Origin: Xanthomonas arboricola
GTDB taxonomy: Bacteria > Pseudomonadota > Gammaproteobacteria > Xanthomonadales > Xanthomonadaceae
Direction of reading: 5' to 3'
DNA: 64,000 nt
NCBI RefSeq assembly: GCF_002940665.1
Contig: NZ_MIGY01000001.1
Span: 372,001 to 436,000 of the forward strand
Shown: positions 1-9,148 of the stretch, in pieces
How the letters are laid out: each line of letters begins with the position of its first letter
Numbering within the stretch: the first letter of the stretch is position 1
Notes under the pieces: model-generated
Told to the model about the DNA's origin: nothing
The model's input: only the letters and a program-made list of their open reading frames with translations
Database searches by the model: none
Position numbers and translations under genes: made by a program

Positions 1-694
1 TGAGGTTGGCGTGGCGCAGCGCCGCACCCACGTCGACCCTGGCATGGCGCGCCAGGTTGGCGCAGACAAACAACACATCGCCGAGCTCGTCCTCCAGCCG
101 GGCCTGGTTGTCGGCGACCGGGCCACGGCCGAACTCCACGCGCAGCTCCTCGATTTCTTCCTGCAGCTTTTCCAGCACCGGGGCCGGGCCGGGCCAATCG
201 AAACCGACCCGCGCCGCACGCGCCTGCAGTTTGGTGGAGCGCTGCCATTCCGGCAGGCCGCGTGCGATGCCGGCGAGCGCGGAGTCGTCCTGATGGCCCG
301 CCGCGCGACGTTCGTCGCGCTTGATCTGCTCCCAGTTGGCGCTCACCGCCTGCGCATCGTCGGCGCGTTGCTCGGCGAAGACATGCGGGTGGCGGCGCAC
401 CAGCTTGTCGCTGAGCGTGGCGACCACGTCGGCGAATCCGAACGCGCCCCGCTCGGCGGCCATCTGCGCATGGAAGACCACTTGCAAGAGAAGGTCCCCC
501 AGCTCGTCGCGCAGAGCCGGCAGGTCGTTGCGATCGATGGCGTCGGCGACTTCGTAGGCTTCTTCGATGGTGTACGGCGCGATGCTGGCGAAGGTCTGCT
601 CCACATCCCACGGACAACCGTGCTCACGGTCGCGCAGGCGCGCCATCAGCTGCAGCAGGCGCTGGAGGTCGCCGGTCGGCGGGGACTGAGACAT
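1..694 (-). CDS. mazG: MazG nucleoside triphosphate pyrophosphohydrolase (3' end outside window)
   Basis: The minus-strand frame opens at ATG 692-694 (start MSQSPPTGDLQRLL) and runs off the left edge after 231 codons, so about the last 40 residues of a roughly 270-residue protein are missing. Two MazG-type repeats are visible: an N-terminal one with CPWD, EEAYE and ELGDLLLQVVFHA, and a C-terminal one with EKLQEEIEEL and EDELGDVLFVCANLARH. The EExxE and ExxD residues that bind Mg2+ in this all-alpha NTP pyrophosphatase fold are present in both. The family hydrolyses NTPs to NMP and pyrophosphate in the cytoplasm; E. coli MazG is linked to house-cleaning and ppGpp levels. It lies 177 bp downstream of cysQ on the same strand and may share its transcript. 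Confidence 0.95.
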   Translation of the reverse strand, partial: MSQSPPTGDLQRLLQLMARLRDREHGCPWDVEQTFASIAPYTIEEAYEVADAIDRNDLPALRDELGDLLLQVVFHAQMAAERGAFGFADVVATLSDKLVRRHPHVFAEQRADDAQAVSANWEQIKRDERRAAGHQDDSALAGIARGLPEWQRSTKLQARAARVGFDWPGPAPVLEKLQEEIEELRVEFGRGPVADNQARLEDELGDVLFVCANLARHARVDVGAALRHANL

Positions 695-871
695 AGTGGG
701 TTCCTGGCAGATGTGGTGCAGTTGAGCGGCGTGGCCAAGCGATGCCGTGGGCAAGTACCGCGTCACCTGGCGGCAGGCGATGCGTAAGGACCGCATTGGA
801 CATGACTGCATCGGGATTGCGCGCAGCCGTCGGAGCCTTCCGGCGGGCGCGCAGGCAGCTGTCGGCGATGC

Positions 872-1672
872 TCACACCAGCCAGCTGCGCCATGGCAGAT
901 TGGGATCGCCCAGCGCGATGAAATCGCCATTGAGCAAGGTGTCGCGGCGGTTGTAACGGAACGGTTTGCCGGTGCCGCCGGCCAGCAGCACACCACCGGC
1001 GGCGTGCAGCACGCACTGGCCGGCCGCGGTGTCCCACTCGGAGGTAGGGCCGAAGCGCGGATACACGTCCAGGTCGCCCTCGGCAATGCGGCAGAACTTC
1101 AACGACGACCCTTGCGCGACCACATCGATCTCGCCCATGCGCTCCAGCGCGGCAGCGGTGCGGGCGTCGCGGTGCGAGCGACTGGCGGCAACCCGCAGCG
1201 GCGTGGCCGCCGGCGTACGCGTGTGCAGCATCTCGTCGCGGTCGCCATCGCGGCGGTAGGCGTTCTCGCCGCGCGCGGCATACCAGACCCGGCCATCGAC
1301 CGGCGCCTGCACCACGCCGAGCACCGGTGCACCCATATGGATCAGTGCGATGTTGACGCTGAACTCGCCGTTGCGCTTGACGAACTCGCGGGTGCCGTCG
1401 AGCGGGTCGACCAGCCAGTAGCTGGTCCAGAACTGACGGTCTTCCCAGGCCACGTGCGCGGATTCTTCCGACAGCACCGGCACGTCCGGGGTGACCCGGC
1501 GCAAGCCTTCGACGATGACACGATTGGCGGCAAGGTCGGCCTGCGTCAGCGGGCTGGCGTCGTCCTTGATCTGCACTGCGAAATCCTGCGCGTAGACATC
1601 CATGATCGCCGCCCCCGCCTCGCGGGCGATGGCGATCACGGTTTCGCGCAGTTCCATCGGGATGCGGATCAT
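872..1672 (-). CDS. cysQ: 3'(2'),5'-bisphosphate nucleotidase CysQ
   Basis: This 266-residue protein of the inositol-monophosphatase superfamily hydrolyses 3'-phosphoadenosine 5'-phosphate (PAP) to AMP, recycling the by-product of sulfate assimilation. The metal-binding signatures are visible in order: LSEES (first Glu), DPLDGTREF, and a C-terminal SEWDTAAGQ with the catalytic WD. I chose ATG 1670-1672 (MIRIPMEL) because it overlaps the nudE stop in an ATGA arrangement, which suggests translational coupling. The open frame continues 6 codons further upstream inside nudE. The length is normal for CysQ. The nudE-cysQ pairing joins two nucleotide-derivative hydrolases. Confidence 0.95.
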   Translation of the reverse strand: MIRIPMELRETVIAIAREAGAAIMDVYAQDFAVQIKDDASPLTQADLAANRVIVEGLRRVTPDVPVLSEESAHVAWEDRQFWTSYWLVDPLDGTREFVKRNGEFSVNIALIHMGAPVLGVVQAPVDGRVWYAARGENAYRRDGDRDEMLHTRTPAATPLRVAASRSHRDARTAAALERMGEIDVVAQGSSLKFCRIAEGDLDVYPRFGPTSEWDTAAGQCVLHAAGGVLLAGGTGKPFRYNRRDTLLNGDFIALGDPNLPWRSWLV

Positions 1673-2217
1673 GGGTTGCGCTCCAGCCACTCGCGCGCGA
1701 TGAACAAGGCGGCCAGCGAGCGGCCTTCGGAAAAATCTTCGCGCAGCATCAGGTCGTCCAGACGGGCGATCGGCCAGGGCACCACTTCCATCTCCTCCGG
1801 CTCGTCGCCGACCAGGCGCTCGGGATAGAGATCGCGTGCCAGCACCAACCAGGATTGGTGACTCATATAAGTAGGAGCGAGCGTCATCCCACGCAGCACC
1901 TGCACCTGGCGCGCGCCGTAACCGGCTTCTTCCTTGAGTTCGCGGTCGGCGGCCTGCTCCGGCGTTTCGCCGGCATCGATGCGGCCCTTGACCAGACCCA
2001 GCTCGTAGCGATGCACGCCGGCGGCGTACTCGCGCACCAGCAGCACGGTCTGCGCGTCGAGCATCGGCACCACCACCACCGCGCCATGACCCTGGCTGAG
2101 CTGGCGTTCGTAAAGGCGACGCTCGCCATTGGAAAATTCCAGATCCAGCTGCTGGCGACGGAACGGCCCGTCGCCCAGATCGGTGATCTTGTGGATGGTC
2201 GGCAGGCGCGGGCTCAT
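1669..2217 (-). CDS. nudE: Nudix hydrolase, ADP compounds (NudE type)
   Basis: This is a 182-residue Nudix hydrolase. The Nudix box spans about residues 78-100: GRIDAGE, seven residues, then RELKEEAGY, which matches GX5EX7REUXEEXGU. NudE-type enzymes cleave ADP-ribose, Ap3A and NADH to nucleoside monophosphates in the cytoplasm. The start is set at ATG 2215-2217 (MSPRLPTIHKI). The open frame extends about 58 codons upstream, but that extension would overlap the divergent bioA and has no family similarity. Only about 41 bp separate this start from the bioA start, so the two genes share a very compact divergent promoter region. The 3' end overlaps cysQ by 4 bases. Confidence 0.93.
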   Translation of the reverse strand: MSPRLPTIHKITDLGDGPFRRQQLDLEFSNGERRLYERQLSQGHGAVVVVPMLDAQTVLLVREYAAGVHRYELGLVKGRIDAGETPEQAADRELKEEAGYGARQVQVLRGMTLAPTYMSHQSWLVLARDLYPERLVGDEPEEMEVVPWPIARLDDLMLREDFSEGRSLAALFIAREWLERNP

Positions 2218-2258
2218 ACGCAGCACGCAGCGGCGAAGCCGACCGATAGAATAGGCGT

Positions 2259-3677
2259 ATGCATCGACATGTTCATGAGCCCGAAATCCTAGCAGACCCG
2301 GCAGCCTCTCAAGCTGACGAACATTGGCGGCAACGCGATCTTGAGGTGCTGTGGCACCCCTGCACGCAGATGCGCGAGCACCCGCACACACTTCCGCTGG
2401 TGCCGATCGCCCGTGGCGATGGCGCGTGGCTGATCGGCCACGACGGCCGCCACTATCTGGACGCGGTCAGCAGTTGGTGGACCAACCTGTTCGGCCATAG
2501 CGAACCGCGCATCGGCGCGGCCATCGCGCGCCAGGCTGGCGAACTGGAGCAGGTGATGCTGGCCGGCTTCACCCATGCGCCCGCCGTGCAGCTGGCCGAG
2601 CGTCTGCTGGCGATCGCGCCGCGCCAGGCCGGCCGCGCGCCGTTGTCCAAGGTGTTCTATGCCGACAATGGCTCGGCCGGCGTAGAAGTGGCCTTGAAGA
2701 TGGCCTTCCATTATTTCCACAACCGCGGCGAGCACCGCCGCACGCGTTTCGTGGCGCTGGAGAACGGCTACCACGGCGAGACCATCGGCGCACTGTCGGT
2801 CGGCGACATTCCGTTGTATCGGCGCGTATATGCGCCGTTGCTGCTGGAGTCGATCTTTGCGCCCTCGCCCGATGCCTACCTGGCCGAGCCTGGACAGAGC
2901 GCGGAAGACTACGCACTGCAGGCGGCCGATGCGCTACAGGCGGTGTTCGAACACTCGCCTGGCGAAATCTGCGCACTGATCCTGGAGCCGCGCGTGCAGT
3001 GCGCAGGCGGCATGCGCATGTATCACCCGGCCTATCTGCGCCGCGCACGCGAACTGTGCGACGCGCATGGCGTGTTCCTGATCGCCGACGAGATCGCCAC
3101 CGGCTTCGGTCGCACCGGTAGCCTGTTCGCCTGCGAGCAGGCCGGGATCATGCCCGACCTGTTGTGCCTGTCCAAGGGGCTGACCGGCGGATTCCTGCCG
3201 CTGTCGGCGGTGCTGGCCACGCAGCAGTTGTACGAGGCGTTCCTGGACGACGCTCGCGAACGTGCGTTCCTGCATTCGCATAGCTATACCGGCAACCCGC
3301 TGGCATGCGCCGCCGCGCTGGCGACCCTGCAGATCTTTGCGGACGACGATGTCATTGCGCGCAACCAGCGCACCGCCGCGCACATGACCAGGCTGGCTGC
3401 GCAGATCGGCGAACACCCCGCGGTGGCGGACGTGCGCCAGGCCGGCATGATCGTGGCGTTCGAACTCACGCAGGGCGGCGACAAGCGCACGCCATTCCCG
3501 GCTGCGGCGCGGGTGGGCCTGAAGGCCTATCGCGCCGCACTGGACAAGGGCGTGGTGCTGCGCCCGCTCGGCGACGTGCTGTACTGGATGCCGCCGTATT
3601 GCGTGGACGATGCGCAACTTGCGCTGCTGGCTGCGACCACCCGCCACGCCATCGGGGAGGCCGTCGCATGCGCCTGA
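2259..3677 (+). CDS. bioA: Adenosylmethionine-8-amino-7-oxononanoate aminotransferase (DAPA synthase)
   Basis: This 472-residue class-III PLP aminotransferase performs the antepenultimate step of biotin synthesis, transferring an amino group from S-adenosylmethionine to KAPA to give DAPA. Visible signatures are HPCTQM near the N-terminus (the BioA substrate-pocket motif), [10 protein letters not shown], the NGYHGET segment, [13 protein letters not shown], and the PLP-binding lysine K306 in LSKGLTGG. The N-terminus has about 25 residues before homology would be expected, so the true start is slightly uncertain. The stop codon overlaps the rsmE start by 10 bases, so the pair is probably cotranscribed. 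No other bio gene is in the window. Confidence 0.96.
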   Translation: MHRHVHEPEILADPAASQADEHWRQRDLEVLWHPCTQMREHPHTLPLVPIARGDGAWLIGHDGRHYLDAVSSWWTNLFGHSEPRIGAAIARQAGELEQVMLAGFTHAPAVQLAERLLAIAPRQAGRAPLSKVFYADNGSAGVEVALKMAFHYFHNRGEHRRTRFVALENGYHGETIGALSVGDIPLYRRVYAPLLLESIFAPSPDAYLAEPGQSAEDYALQAADALQAVFEHSPGEICALILEPRVQCAGGMRMYHPAYLRRARELCDAHGVFLIADEIATGFGRTGSLFACEQAGIMPDLLCLSKGLTGGFLPLSAVLATQQLYEAFLDDARERAFLHSHSYTGNPLACAAALATLQIFADDDVIARNQRTAAHMTRLAAQIGEHPAVADVRQAGMIVAFELTQGGDKRTPFPAAARVGLKAYRAALDKGVVLRPLGDVLYWMPPYCVDDAQLALLAATTRHAIGEAVACA

Positions 3678-4402
3678 CCCGCTCCCATGTCGCACTGCCG
3701 CTGCACTGCGACCAGGAGGTGACGCTGCCGGAAGAATCGGCCAATCACCTGCTGCGTGTGCTGCGACTGCGCGAGGGCGATGCCTGCGTGCTGTTCAATG
3801 GCGACGGCAGCGACTACCACGCGCGCATCACCCTGGCCGGCAAGCGCGAGGCACGCGCACTGGTGGAACGTGCCGAGCCGCTGGGCAACGAATCGCCGTT
3901 GTCGATCACCTTGATCCAGGGCATCGCGCGCGGCGAGAAGATGGATCTGATCCTGCAGAAGGCCACCGAGCTGGGGGTGACGGCGGTCGTGCCGGTCAAC
4001 GCCGAGCGCACCGAGGTCAAGCTGGATCCGGCGCGCATGGAAAAACGCCTGGCGCATTGGCGCAGCGTGGTGGTGTCGGCCTGCGAGCAGTCCGGGCGTG
4101 CGCGCATTCCCACGGTCGCTGCGCCACACGGCCTGCAGGACGCAGCGCAGGCCAGCGACCGGCAGGCGCTACGGCTGACGTTGGACCCGCACGGCGAGCA
4201 TCGCCTGGGCACCCTGGCGCTGGGCGCACAACCGCATGTGGTCGTGGCGATCGGCCCGGAAGGCGGCTGGTCGCCACGCGATCGCGCCACCCTCGCCGAG
4301 GCCGGCTTCAGCGGCCTGCAACTGGGGCCGCGCATTTTGCGCACCGAAACCGCGGGGCTGGCCGCGATTGCGGCGCTGCAGTCGCGGCTCGGGGATCTAT
4401 AG
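3668..4402 (+). CDS. rsmE: 16S rRNA (uracil-1498-N3)-methyltransferase
   Basis: This 244-residue SPOUT-class methyltransferase methylates U1498 of 16S rRNA. The N-terminal PUA-like domain (MRLTRSHV..., NHLLRVLRLREGD) is followed by the trefoil-knot domain with QGIARGEKMDLILQKATELG, GPEGGWS and LGPRILRTETA, the last two forming the SAM-binding knot. The start at ATG 3668 lies inside the bioA reading frame (10-base overlap). The open frame is longer upstream, but there it is only a shadow of bioA. Two REP-like hairpins follow within 250 bp and may end transcription. Confidence 0.95.
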   Translation: MRLTRSHVALPLHCDQEVTLPEESANHLLRVLRLREGDACVLFNGDGSDYHARITLAGKREARALVERAEPLGNESPLSITLIQGIARGEKMDLILQKATELGVTAVVPVNAERTEVKLDPARMEKRLAHWRSVVVSACEQSGRARIPTVAAPHGLQDAAQASDRQALRLTLDPHGEHRLGTLALGAQPHVVVAIGPEGGWSPRDRATLAEAGFSGLQLGPRILRTETAGLAAIAALQSRLGDL

Positions 4403-4413
4403 CCCCATGTCGT

Positions 4414-4484
4414 CGTAGGAGCGCACCTGGGCGCGACCGGGCGTTTATCGGTAACGCTTCGTCGCGCCCGGGTGCGCTCCTACG
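4414..4484. repeat. REP-like palindrome, copy 1
   Basis: A 24-base left arm (4414-4437, beginning CGTAGGAGCGCACC) pairs with the right arm 4461-4484 with a single mismatch. The 23-base loop contains its own small stem, GCGTT with AACGC. Copy 2 lies 157 bp downstream. It lies between the convergent rsmE and glk genes and could serve as a bidirectional terminator or mRNA 3' end stabiliser. Confidence 0.85.
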
Positions 4485-4570
4485 GGGATGTGGAGTTGCC
4501 CGACGTTGCGTCGTCCGCTGCGTGTTGATGGCTCCGTCCACTGCGTCCCGGCCCTAAACCCGCGCCGACT

Positions 4571-4640
4571 CGTAGGAGCGCACCAGGGCGCGATTGGGCA
4601 TTATCGGTAACGCCTCGTCGCGCCCTGGTGCGCTCCTACG
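4571..4640. repeat. REP-like palindrome, copy 2
   Basis: The left arm begins at 4571 and the right arm ends at 4640. They pair perfectly over 23 bases (CGTAGGAGCGCACCAGGG...). The arm sequence and the GGTAACGC loop are nearly those of copy 1, with compensated arm changes (CCTGG/CCGGG versus CCAGG/CCTGG). The rest of 4403-4696 holds no gene. Confidence 0.85.
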
Positions 4641-4696
4641 GGGATGCGGAGTTGATCGGTGGGTGCAGACAGCTGCACCGGGCGATGCGCACGCAC

Positions 4697-5713
4697 TCAG
4701 CGGCCGTGCTGCAGGAACCAGCTGGCCGCGCCGATCACACCGAGCTGGCCGTGCTCGACGATACTGACCGGCACCTGTTCCAGCGCCGGACGCAATGCGC
4801 CCTTGTCGAGCAGACGTGCGACGAAATCACTTGCGGCCACGAATGCGGCAATCTGCGGCAGGAACCCACCCGCCAGATAGACACCGCTGCGCACGCCGTA
4901 GAGCAGCATCATGTCGCCGACCACGCTACCCATGAAGCCGCAGAACGCCTGTAGCGCATCGCGCGCCAGTCCGTCATCCCCAGCCAGTGCGGCAGTAGTG
5001 ACATCGGCCGGGCTGGCGTGCAGCACCGGCGCGCCACGCAGCGCGGCCAGCGCGGTGTAGAGATTCAACAGGCCCGGGCCGGAGAGCAGGTGCTCGGTGG
5101 CCACGTGCGTGCGCGTGCGGCGTAGCTCCTGCAGCAAGGCCACCTCCAGATCGCTGGCTGCGGCAAGCGCGGCGTGGCCGGCCTCGGTCGGCAACACCAC
5201 CGGGCTGGCACCGTTGGGAATCCACAACGCCGCGCCCAGGCCGGTGCCGGGACCCAGTATCAGCGCCGGGCCCGGTGTGCCCTGCGGCGGGCCGGACAAC
5301 TGCATGACCTGATTGCCGGCCATGTAATTGGCCGCATGCGCCACCGCTTCGAAATCGTTGACCAGATGCAGCGCCTGCATGCCGAGCTGGCGGCGGATCT
5401 GCTCGGGCGCCAGTACCCACGGCAGGTTGGCGGTGATCACGCTGCCGTCCTCCAGCGCATACCCGGCGCTGGCGATGACGCCGCGATGCACCGGTGCGCA
5501 GCCCAGCTCCGCAAAGAACGCGGCCATGATCTCGGCCAGACCCGGGTAATCGGCGCACCGGTACTTGCGATAGTCCAGCACTACGACCGGTTGGCGTGGA
5601 TCGACGCTTTCGCACACCAGCGCCAGACGCACATGCGTCCCTCCTACGTCTGCGGCAACGAAGGTGTCGGGGCGCGGAAAGGCCACCGCTTCCATTGGAC
5701 TGCTTGCGCTCAC
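4697..5713 (-). CDS. glk: Glucokinase (ROK-unrelated, bacterial Glk family)
   Basis: This 338-residue Glk-family protein phosphorylates glucose with ATP in the cytoplasm. The phosphate-1 ATP loop DVGGTHVRLAL lies at about residue 22, and LGPGTGLGAAL is the second ATP-contact segment. NDFEAVAHA and the C-terminal YLAGGF are also typical. I favour the GTG at 5711-5713, which has AGGAG five bases upstream. An in-frame ATG at 5693-5695 (MEAVAFPRPD) is the alternative. It is divergent from the TonB-dependent receptor of the N-glycan locus, and a LacI-type palindrome lies 65 bp upstream of the GTG, so I infer that it is coregulated with glycan uptake. Confidence 0.92.
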   Translation of the reverse strand: MSASSPMEAVAFPRPDTFVAADVGGTHVRLALVCESVDPRQPVVVLDYRKYRCADYPGLAEIMAAFFAELGCAPVHRGVIASAGYALEDGSVITANLPWVLAPEQIRRQLGMQALHLVNDFEAVAHAANYMAGNQVMQLSGPPQGTPGPALILGPGTGLGAALWIPNGASPVVLPTEAGHAALAAASDLEVALLQELRRTRTHVATEHLLSGPGLLNLYTALAALRGAPVLHASPADVTTAALAGDDGLARDALQAFCGFMGSVVGDMMLLYGVRSGVYLAGGFLPQIAAFVAASDFVARLLDKGALRPALEQVPVSIVEHGQLGVIGAASWFLQHGR

Positions 5714-5777
5714 GCATTCTCCTGATAAGTGGCCGCGGGCCGACGTCACGCCTGTCGTCAGACGAACGGTGACGGCA

Positions 5778-5789
5778 GACAACGTTGTC
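5778..5789. promoter_or_regulatory. Candidate LacI-family operator 1
   Basis: GACAACGTTGTC is a perfect 12-base palindrome, 65 bases upstream of the glk start. Its central CpG and TGTC arms fit LacI/GalR-family operators. From memory, the NagR boxes of xanthomonads have the related form TGACARCGYTGTCA. Confidence 0.5.
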
Positions 5790-6061
5790 AGCAATTGCCT
5801 TGCAACGCAACCGTGGCGGTCACGATTTGAACAGGATGCCGCAAATTTCATCATCCACTGAAAATCCGCACCTGCGGCAACGATTTCAGCACAGACCATG
5901 GTCTCTCATCCGAACATACGCGATTCCCCATAGAAGCGGCCGATCACAACACAGACGCGCTATTGGCACGCTGCACGACAGTCATGACGAGGTGCATGGC
6001 GTCAACCGGAAATGCTGCAATGCAGCGCAATCGCAGTCGCTTCAGAGATCTGTGACGATGT

Positions 6062-6079
6062 GTTGACAACGCTGTCAAC
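6062..6079. promoter_or_regulatory. Candidate LacI-family operator 2
   Basis: GTTGACAACGCTGTCAAC is an 18-base near-perfect palindrome with the same TGACAACG/TGTCA core as operator 1. It lies about 330 bases upstream of the receptor start and overlaps a possible -35 box (TTGACA). A repressor bound here would be placed to block receptor transcription. No LacI-family gene is in the window. Confidence 0.55.
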
Positions 6080-6409
6080 GCTACGCGAGACTCGATCCAA
6101 ATCGGAGTTATGGCAGGCGGGGCCATGGACTGTTCGCCACTCAGGAACGGGCCCTCCCTCGCCGGCGCATTCCAGGTTCGTGAGCGGGACATCGCCTGAT
6201 GTCCGACTCGCTGAAGTCGCAGTCGCTCTATCGCTTCACCACACGGGGGACACCTCCTCTACCACGCGAATCACCTGGACCCGCCGCTTGCGACGCGTGC
6301 CAGTGCGATCACCGCGATCGGTCAGGGCGTGTTGTTTTGCCGGCCACGCCGAGCGCGTGACGCCTTTCCGAGGCGGCGCGCTCACAGCACTAACCAACGA
6401 GGTTTAGCC

Positions 6410-9064
6410 ATGCACAGCCGCACCACGACGTTAGCACTCTGTATCACCGCCGCTCTGTACTGCTCCGGCTCTGCAATGGCTGCCGGACAAGAACAACAGG
6501 CTGCTGCCGCCACACCGTCGACGACCACCGAGCTGGATACCGTCACCGTCACCGGTTATCGCGCGTCGCTGGAGAAGAGCCAGGCGGTCAAGCGCTCGGC
6601 CAACTCGATCGTCGATGCGATCAGCGCCGAAGACATCGGCAAGTTCCCGGACGTCAACGCCGCCGAATCGCTGTCGCACCTGCCGGGCATCAGCGTCGAT
6701 CGCCAGTTCGGCGAAGGCGAAAAGGTCAGCATCAACGGCACCGACCCGGCCTTGAACCGCGTGCTGCTCAACGGCCAGACCATCGCCTCGGGCGACTGGG
6801 GCGGCAACCCGACCGACACCAGCGGCCGTACCTTCAACTACACCCTGCTGTCGCCGGAAATCATCGGCCTGATGGAGGTCTACAAGACCCCGGAAGCGCG
6901 CATCGACGAAGGCTCGATCGGCGGCACGGTGATCGTGCACACCCGCAAGCCATTGGACCTGCCCAAGAACACCATCCGCGGCTCGGTCGGTTACAACTAC
7001 AACGACCGTTCGGAAGAAGGCAATCCGCGCGGCTCGGCGCTGTGGAGCTGGAAGAACGACGACGAGACCTTCGGCGCGTTGATCTCCGCCACGCATGACA
7101 AGCAGGATATTGCACGTGCTGGTATCGAATTCTTCGGTTACAACACCGGCGCCGGCATTGCGCCGACTGCCGCGATCTCGGGCGACGGCGGCGACGTTGC
7201 CACTGCCCGCATTCCGGTAGGTATCAACAGCGCCTTTTTCCAGCAGACCCGCCAGCGCGATGGCCTGCAGGGTGCATTGCAATGGAAGCCGAACGAGCAG
7301 AACGAATTCAATCTGACCGGCGTCTACATCAAGGGCAAGTACAACAACTTCAGTGAATCGCGCTACGTCTGCCCCGGCTGCGGCGATCAGGACAAGATCA
7401 CCAGCGCAACCGTCCAGAACGGCTACATCACCCAGGCAACCGTGACCGACGGTGCCGGTAACGGCAACCAGCCCTACGCGCAGCTGGACACCAACTATCG
7501 CGAGAGCGAAGTCACCACCAAGAGCTTGAACCTGCGCCATGACTGGCTAGGCGAGAAGTGGGTTTTCACCACGCAGATTGGCGATACCAAGGCTACCGGC
7601 GGCAAGAATCCCGAATACCTGATGAAGTTTCTGCTGCAGGACGGCGGCTATAACTTCAACTATGACGGCACCAGCACAGGCGTCACGTATGGCAACAATG
7701 GCGCATCGAACTGGGGCCTCAAATCCGGGCAGCAGGCTGGCGGCATTGAATACACCACCAGCAAGGATCAGGAAAAGTATTTTCAGTTCGATGCGGCACG
7801 TGACCTCGACTGGGGTCCGCTCAACAAGCTGCAGCTGGGCTACAAGTACATCAACCACCAGAATGGCCAAGACTCGCGTGGCAATGCGATCTTCGCCAAT
7901 CAGGATGTGCTGCTGACGTCATTTAATCCAGGAACTACCCCTAGCGGCCTTTACGATGGATTAAATGCCAGCTCCGATCTGGTCAACTGGCCCACTGCAA
8001 ATCTCAACTCTGTACTTTCGTATCTAAAGTCGTTGCCACAGGGCGCACTGGAGAACAAGTATGGCCAGATGTTCGATGTCAAAGAGATCACCAGCAATCT
8101 CTATGCCCAACTCAACTTCGAGTCCGGCAACTGGCGCGGCAACCTGGGTGTGCGTTACGTCGACACCATGGACAAGTCGCTGTACTGGCTTAGTTCCAAT
8201 GGGGGTACGTTCACGCAGGTTCAGTCCAAAACGAACTACTACAAGCCTTTGCCGAGCTTCAACATCGCCTACGACATCGACGACGACAAGGTATTGCGCT
8301 TTTCGGCAGCAAAGGTCATCGCCCGCCCCCGCTATCAGGATCTGGCAGGCTCGGTCTCTCTCAACAGCACCAGTAGCGATGGCACCGTCTGTACCGATGC
8401 GAACTCCTGCAACCTGACGGGCAGCGGCGGCAACCCCAACCTAAAGCCATATGAATCAACCAATTACGACCTGGCGGCCGAGTGGTATTTTGCTCCGTCG
8501 AGCATGCTGTCTGCTGAAGTGTTTTATCGTGACATCGGCTCTTACATTGTCACCGTCACCAATGCGCAACAGTTGACCGATCCGATCAATGGAGTCAGCG
8601 GCACCTATCAGATCAGCTCTCCAGTCAATGCAACCGGCGCGAAGGTGACCGGTGCCTCGCTGAACTATCAACAGGCCTTCGGTTATGGTTTCGGACTCCA
8701 GGCAAACTATACGTACGCCGAAGCAGATTCCGATGGCGGGCTCAATCTTCCATACCTGTCGCGCAACACTTACAACGTGATCCCGTACTGGGAACAAGGC
8801 GACTGGATGGTACGTGTGAATTACAGCTATCGCTCTAAGTACTTCACTCAGATCGGCCGCTTGAACTCGAACGTCTTTACCGACGAATACAAGCAGCTAG
8901 ACCTGACCGCTTCCTATCAGATCAACGACTGGATGGGCATCAGCGTGAGCGCAACCAATCTGCTGGATTCGACCTACTACTGGTACAACGAGGTCAAGTA
9001 CGCGCCGATCGGCATGTACAAGAACGGCCGCGGTTATCAGGCCCAGTTGAACTTCAAGTTCTGA
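6410..9064 (+). CDS. TonB-dependent receptor (Xanthomonas/Caulobacter type) of the N-glycan locus
   Basis: This 884-residue outer-membrane receptor is predicted to import glycan or glycopeptide fragments using TonB energy. ATG 6410 follows a GAGG site and gives a Sec signal peptide (cleavage near SAMA-AG, residue 24). A TonB-box-like ELDTVTVTG lies at residues 41-49. The plug domain follows (SANSIVDAISAEDIGKFPD, ESLSHLPGISVDRQ), then a beta-barrel ending in an aromatic residue (LNFKF), as outer-membrane proteins do. It resembles the TIGR01782-type receptors common in xanthomonads. It sits directly upstream of the nix GH genes but is separated from them by a strong terminator. Around 7,910-8,600 base composition is less GC-rich than the rest, possibly a recombined segment of extracellular loops. 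Confidence 0.9.
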   Translation: MHSRTTTLALCITAALYCSGSAMAAGQEQQAAAATPSTTTELDTVTVTGYRASLEKSQAVKRSANSIVDAISAEDIGKFPDVNAAESLSHLPGISVDRQFGEGEKVSINGTDPALNRVLLNGQTIASGDWGGNPTDTSGRTFNYTLLSPEIIGLMEVYKTPEARIDEGSIGGTVIVHTRKPLDLPKNTIRGSVGYNYNDRSEEGNPRGSALWSWKNDDETFGALISATHDKQDIARAGIEFFGYNTGAGIAPTAAISGDGGDVATARIPVGINSAFFQQTRQRDGLQGALQWKPNEQNEFNLTGVYIKGKYNNFSESRYVCPGCGDQDKITSATVQNGYITQATVTDGAGNGNQPYAQLDTNYRESEVTTKSLNLRHDWLGEKWVFTTQIGDTKATGGKNPEYLMKFLLQDGGYNFNYDGTSTGVTYGNNGASNWGLKSGQQAGGIEYTTSKDQEKYFQFDAARDLDWGPLNKLQLGYKYINHQNGQDSRGNAIFANQDVLLTSFNPGTTPSGLYDGLNASSDLVNWPTANLNSVLSYLKSLPQGALENKYGQMFDVKEITSNLYAQLNFESGNWRGNLGVRYVDTMDKSLYWLSSNGGTFTQVQSKTNYYKPLPSFNIAYDIDDDKVLRFSAAKVIARPRYQDLAGSVSLNSTSSDGTVCTDANSCNLTGSGGNPNLKPYESTNYDLAAEWYFAPSSMLSAEVFYRDIGSYIVTVTNAQQLTDPINGVSGTYQISSPVNATGAKVTGASLNYQQAFGYGFGLQANYTYAEADSDGGLNLPYLSRNTYNVIPYWEQGDWMVRVNYSYRSKYFTQIGRLNSNVFTDEYKQLDLTASYQINDWMGISVSATNLLDSTYYWYNEVKYAPIGMYKNGRGYQAQLNFKF

Positions 9065-9074
9065 TGTAGTCCCG

Positions 9075-9112
9075 GCGCGCCACCGACCCTCCACGGTGGC
9101 GCGCTTTTTTTT
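9075..9112 (+). terminator. Rho-independent terminator after the receptor gene
   Basis: An 11-base perfect stem, GCGCGCCACCG (9075-9085) with CGGTGGCGCGC (9094-9104), has an 8-base loop and is followed directly by eight T residues (9105-9112). It lies 10 bases past the receptor stop and should separate receptor and GH transcription at least partly. Confidence 0.92.
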
Positions 9113-9148
9113 GAGCTGTGCGTTGCATGCAGCGCACCGCTCGATGTT

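Larger units (their letters stand above)
5714..6409. other. Intergenic control region between glk and the receptor
   Basis: This 696-base stretch has no credible gene and only small shadow frames. It holds two TGACAACG-type palindromes, annotated separately, and the divergent promoters of glk and the receptor. A TTGACA at 6063-6068 overlaps the second palindrome and could be a -35 box, but I see no convincing -10 box. The receptor ribosome-binding site GAGG lies about 8 bases before ATG 6410. Confidence 0.6.
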
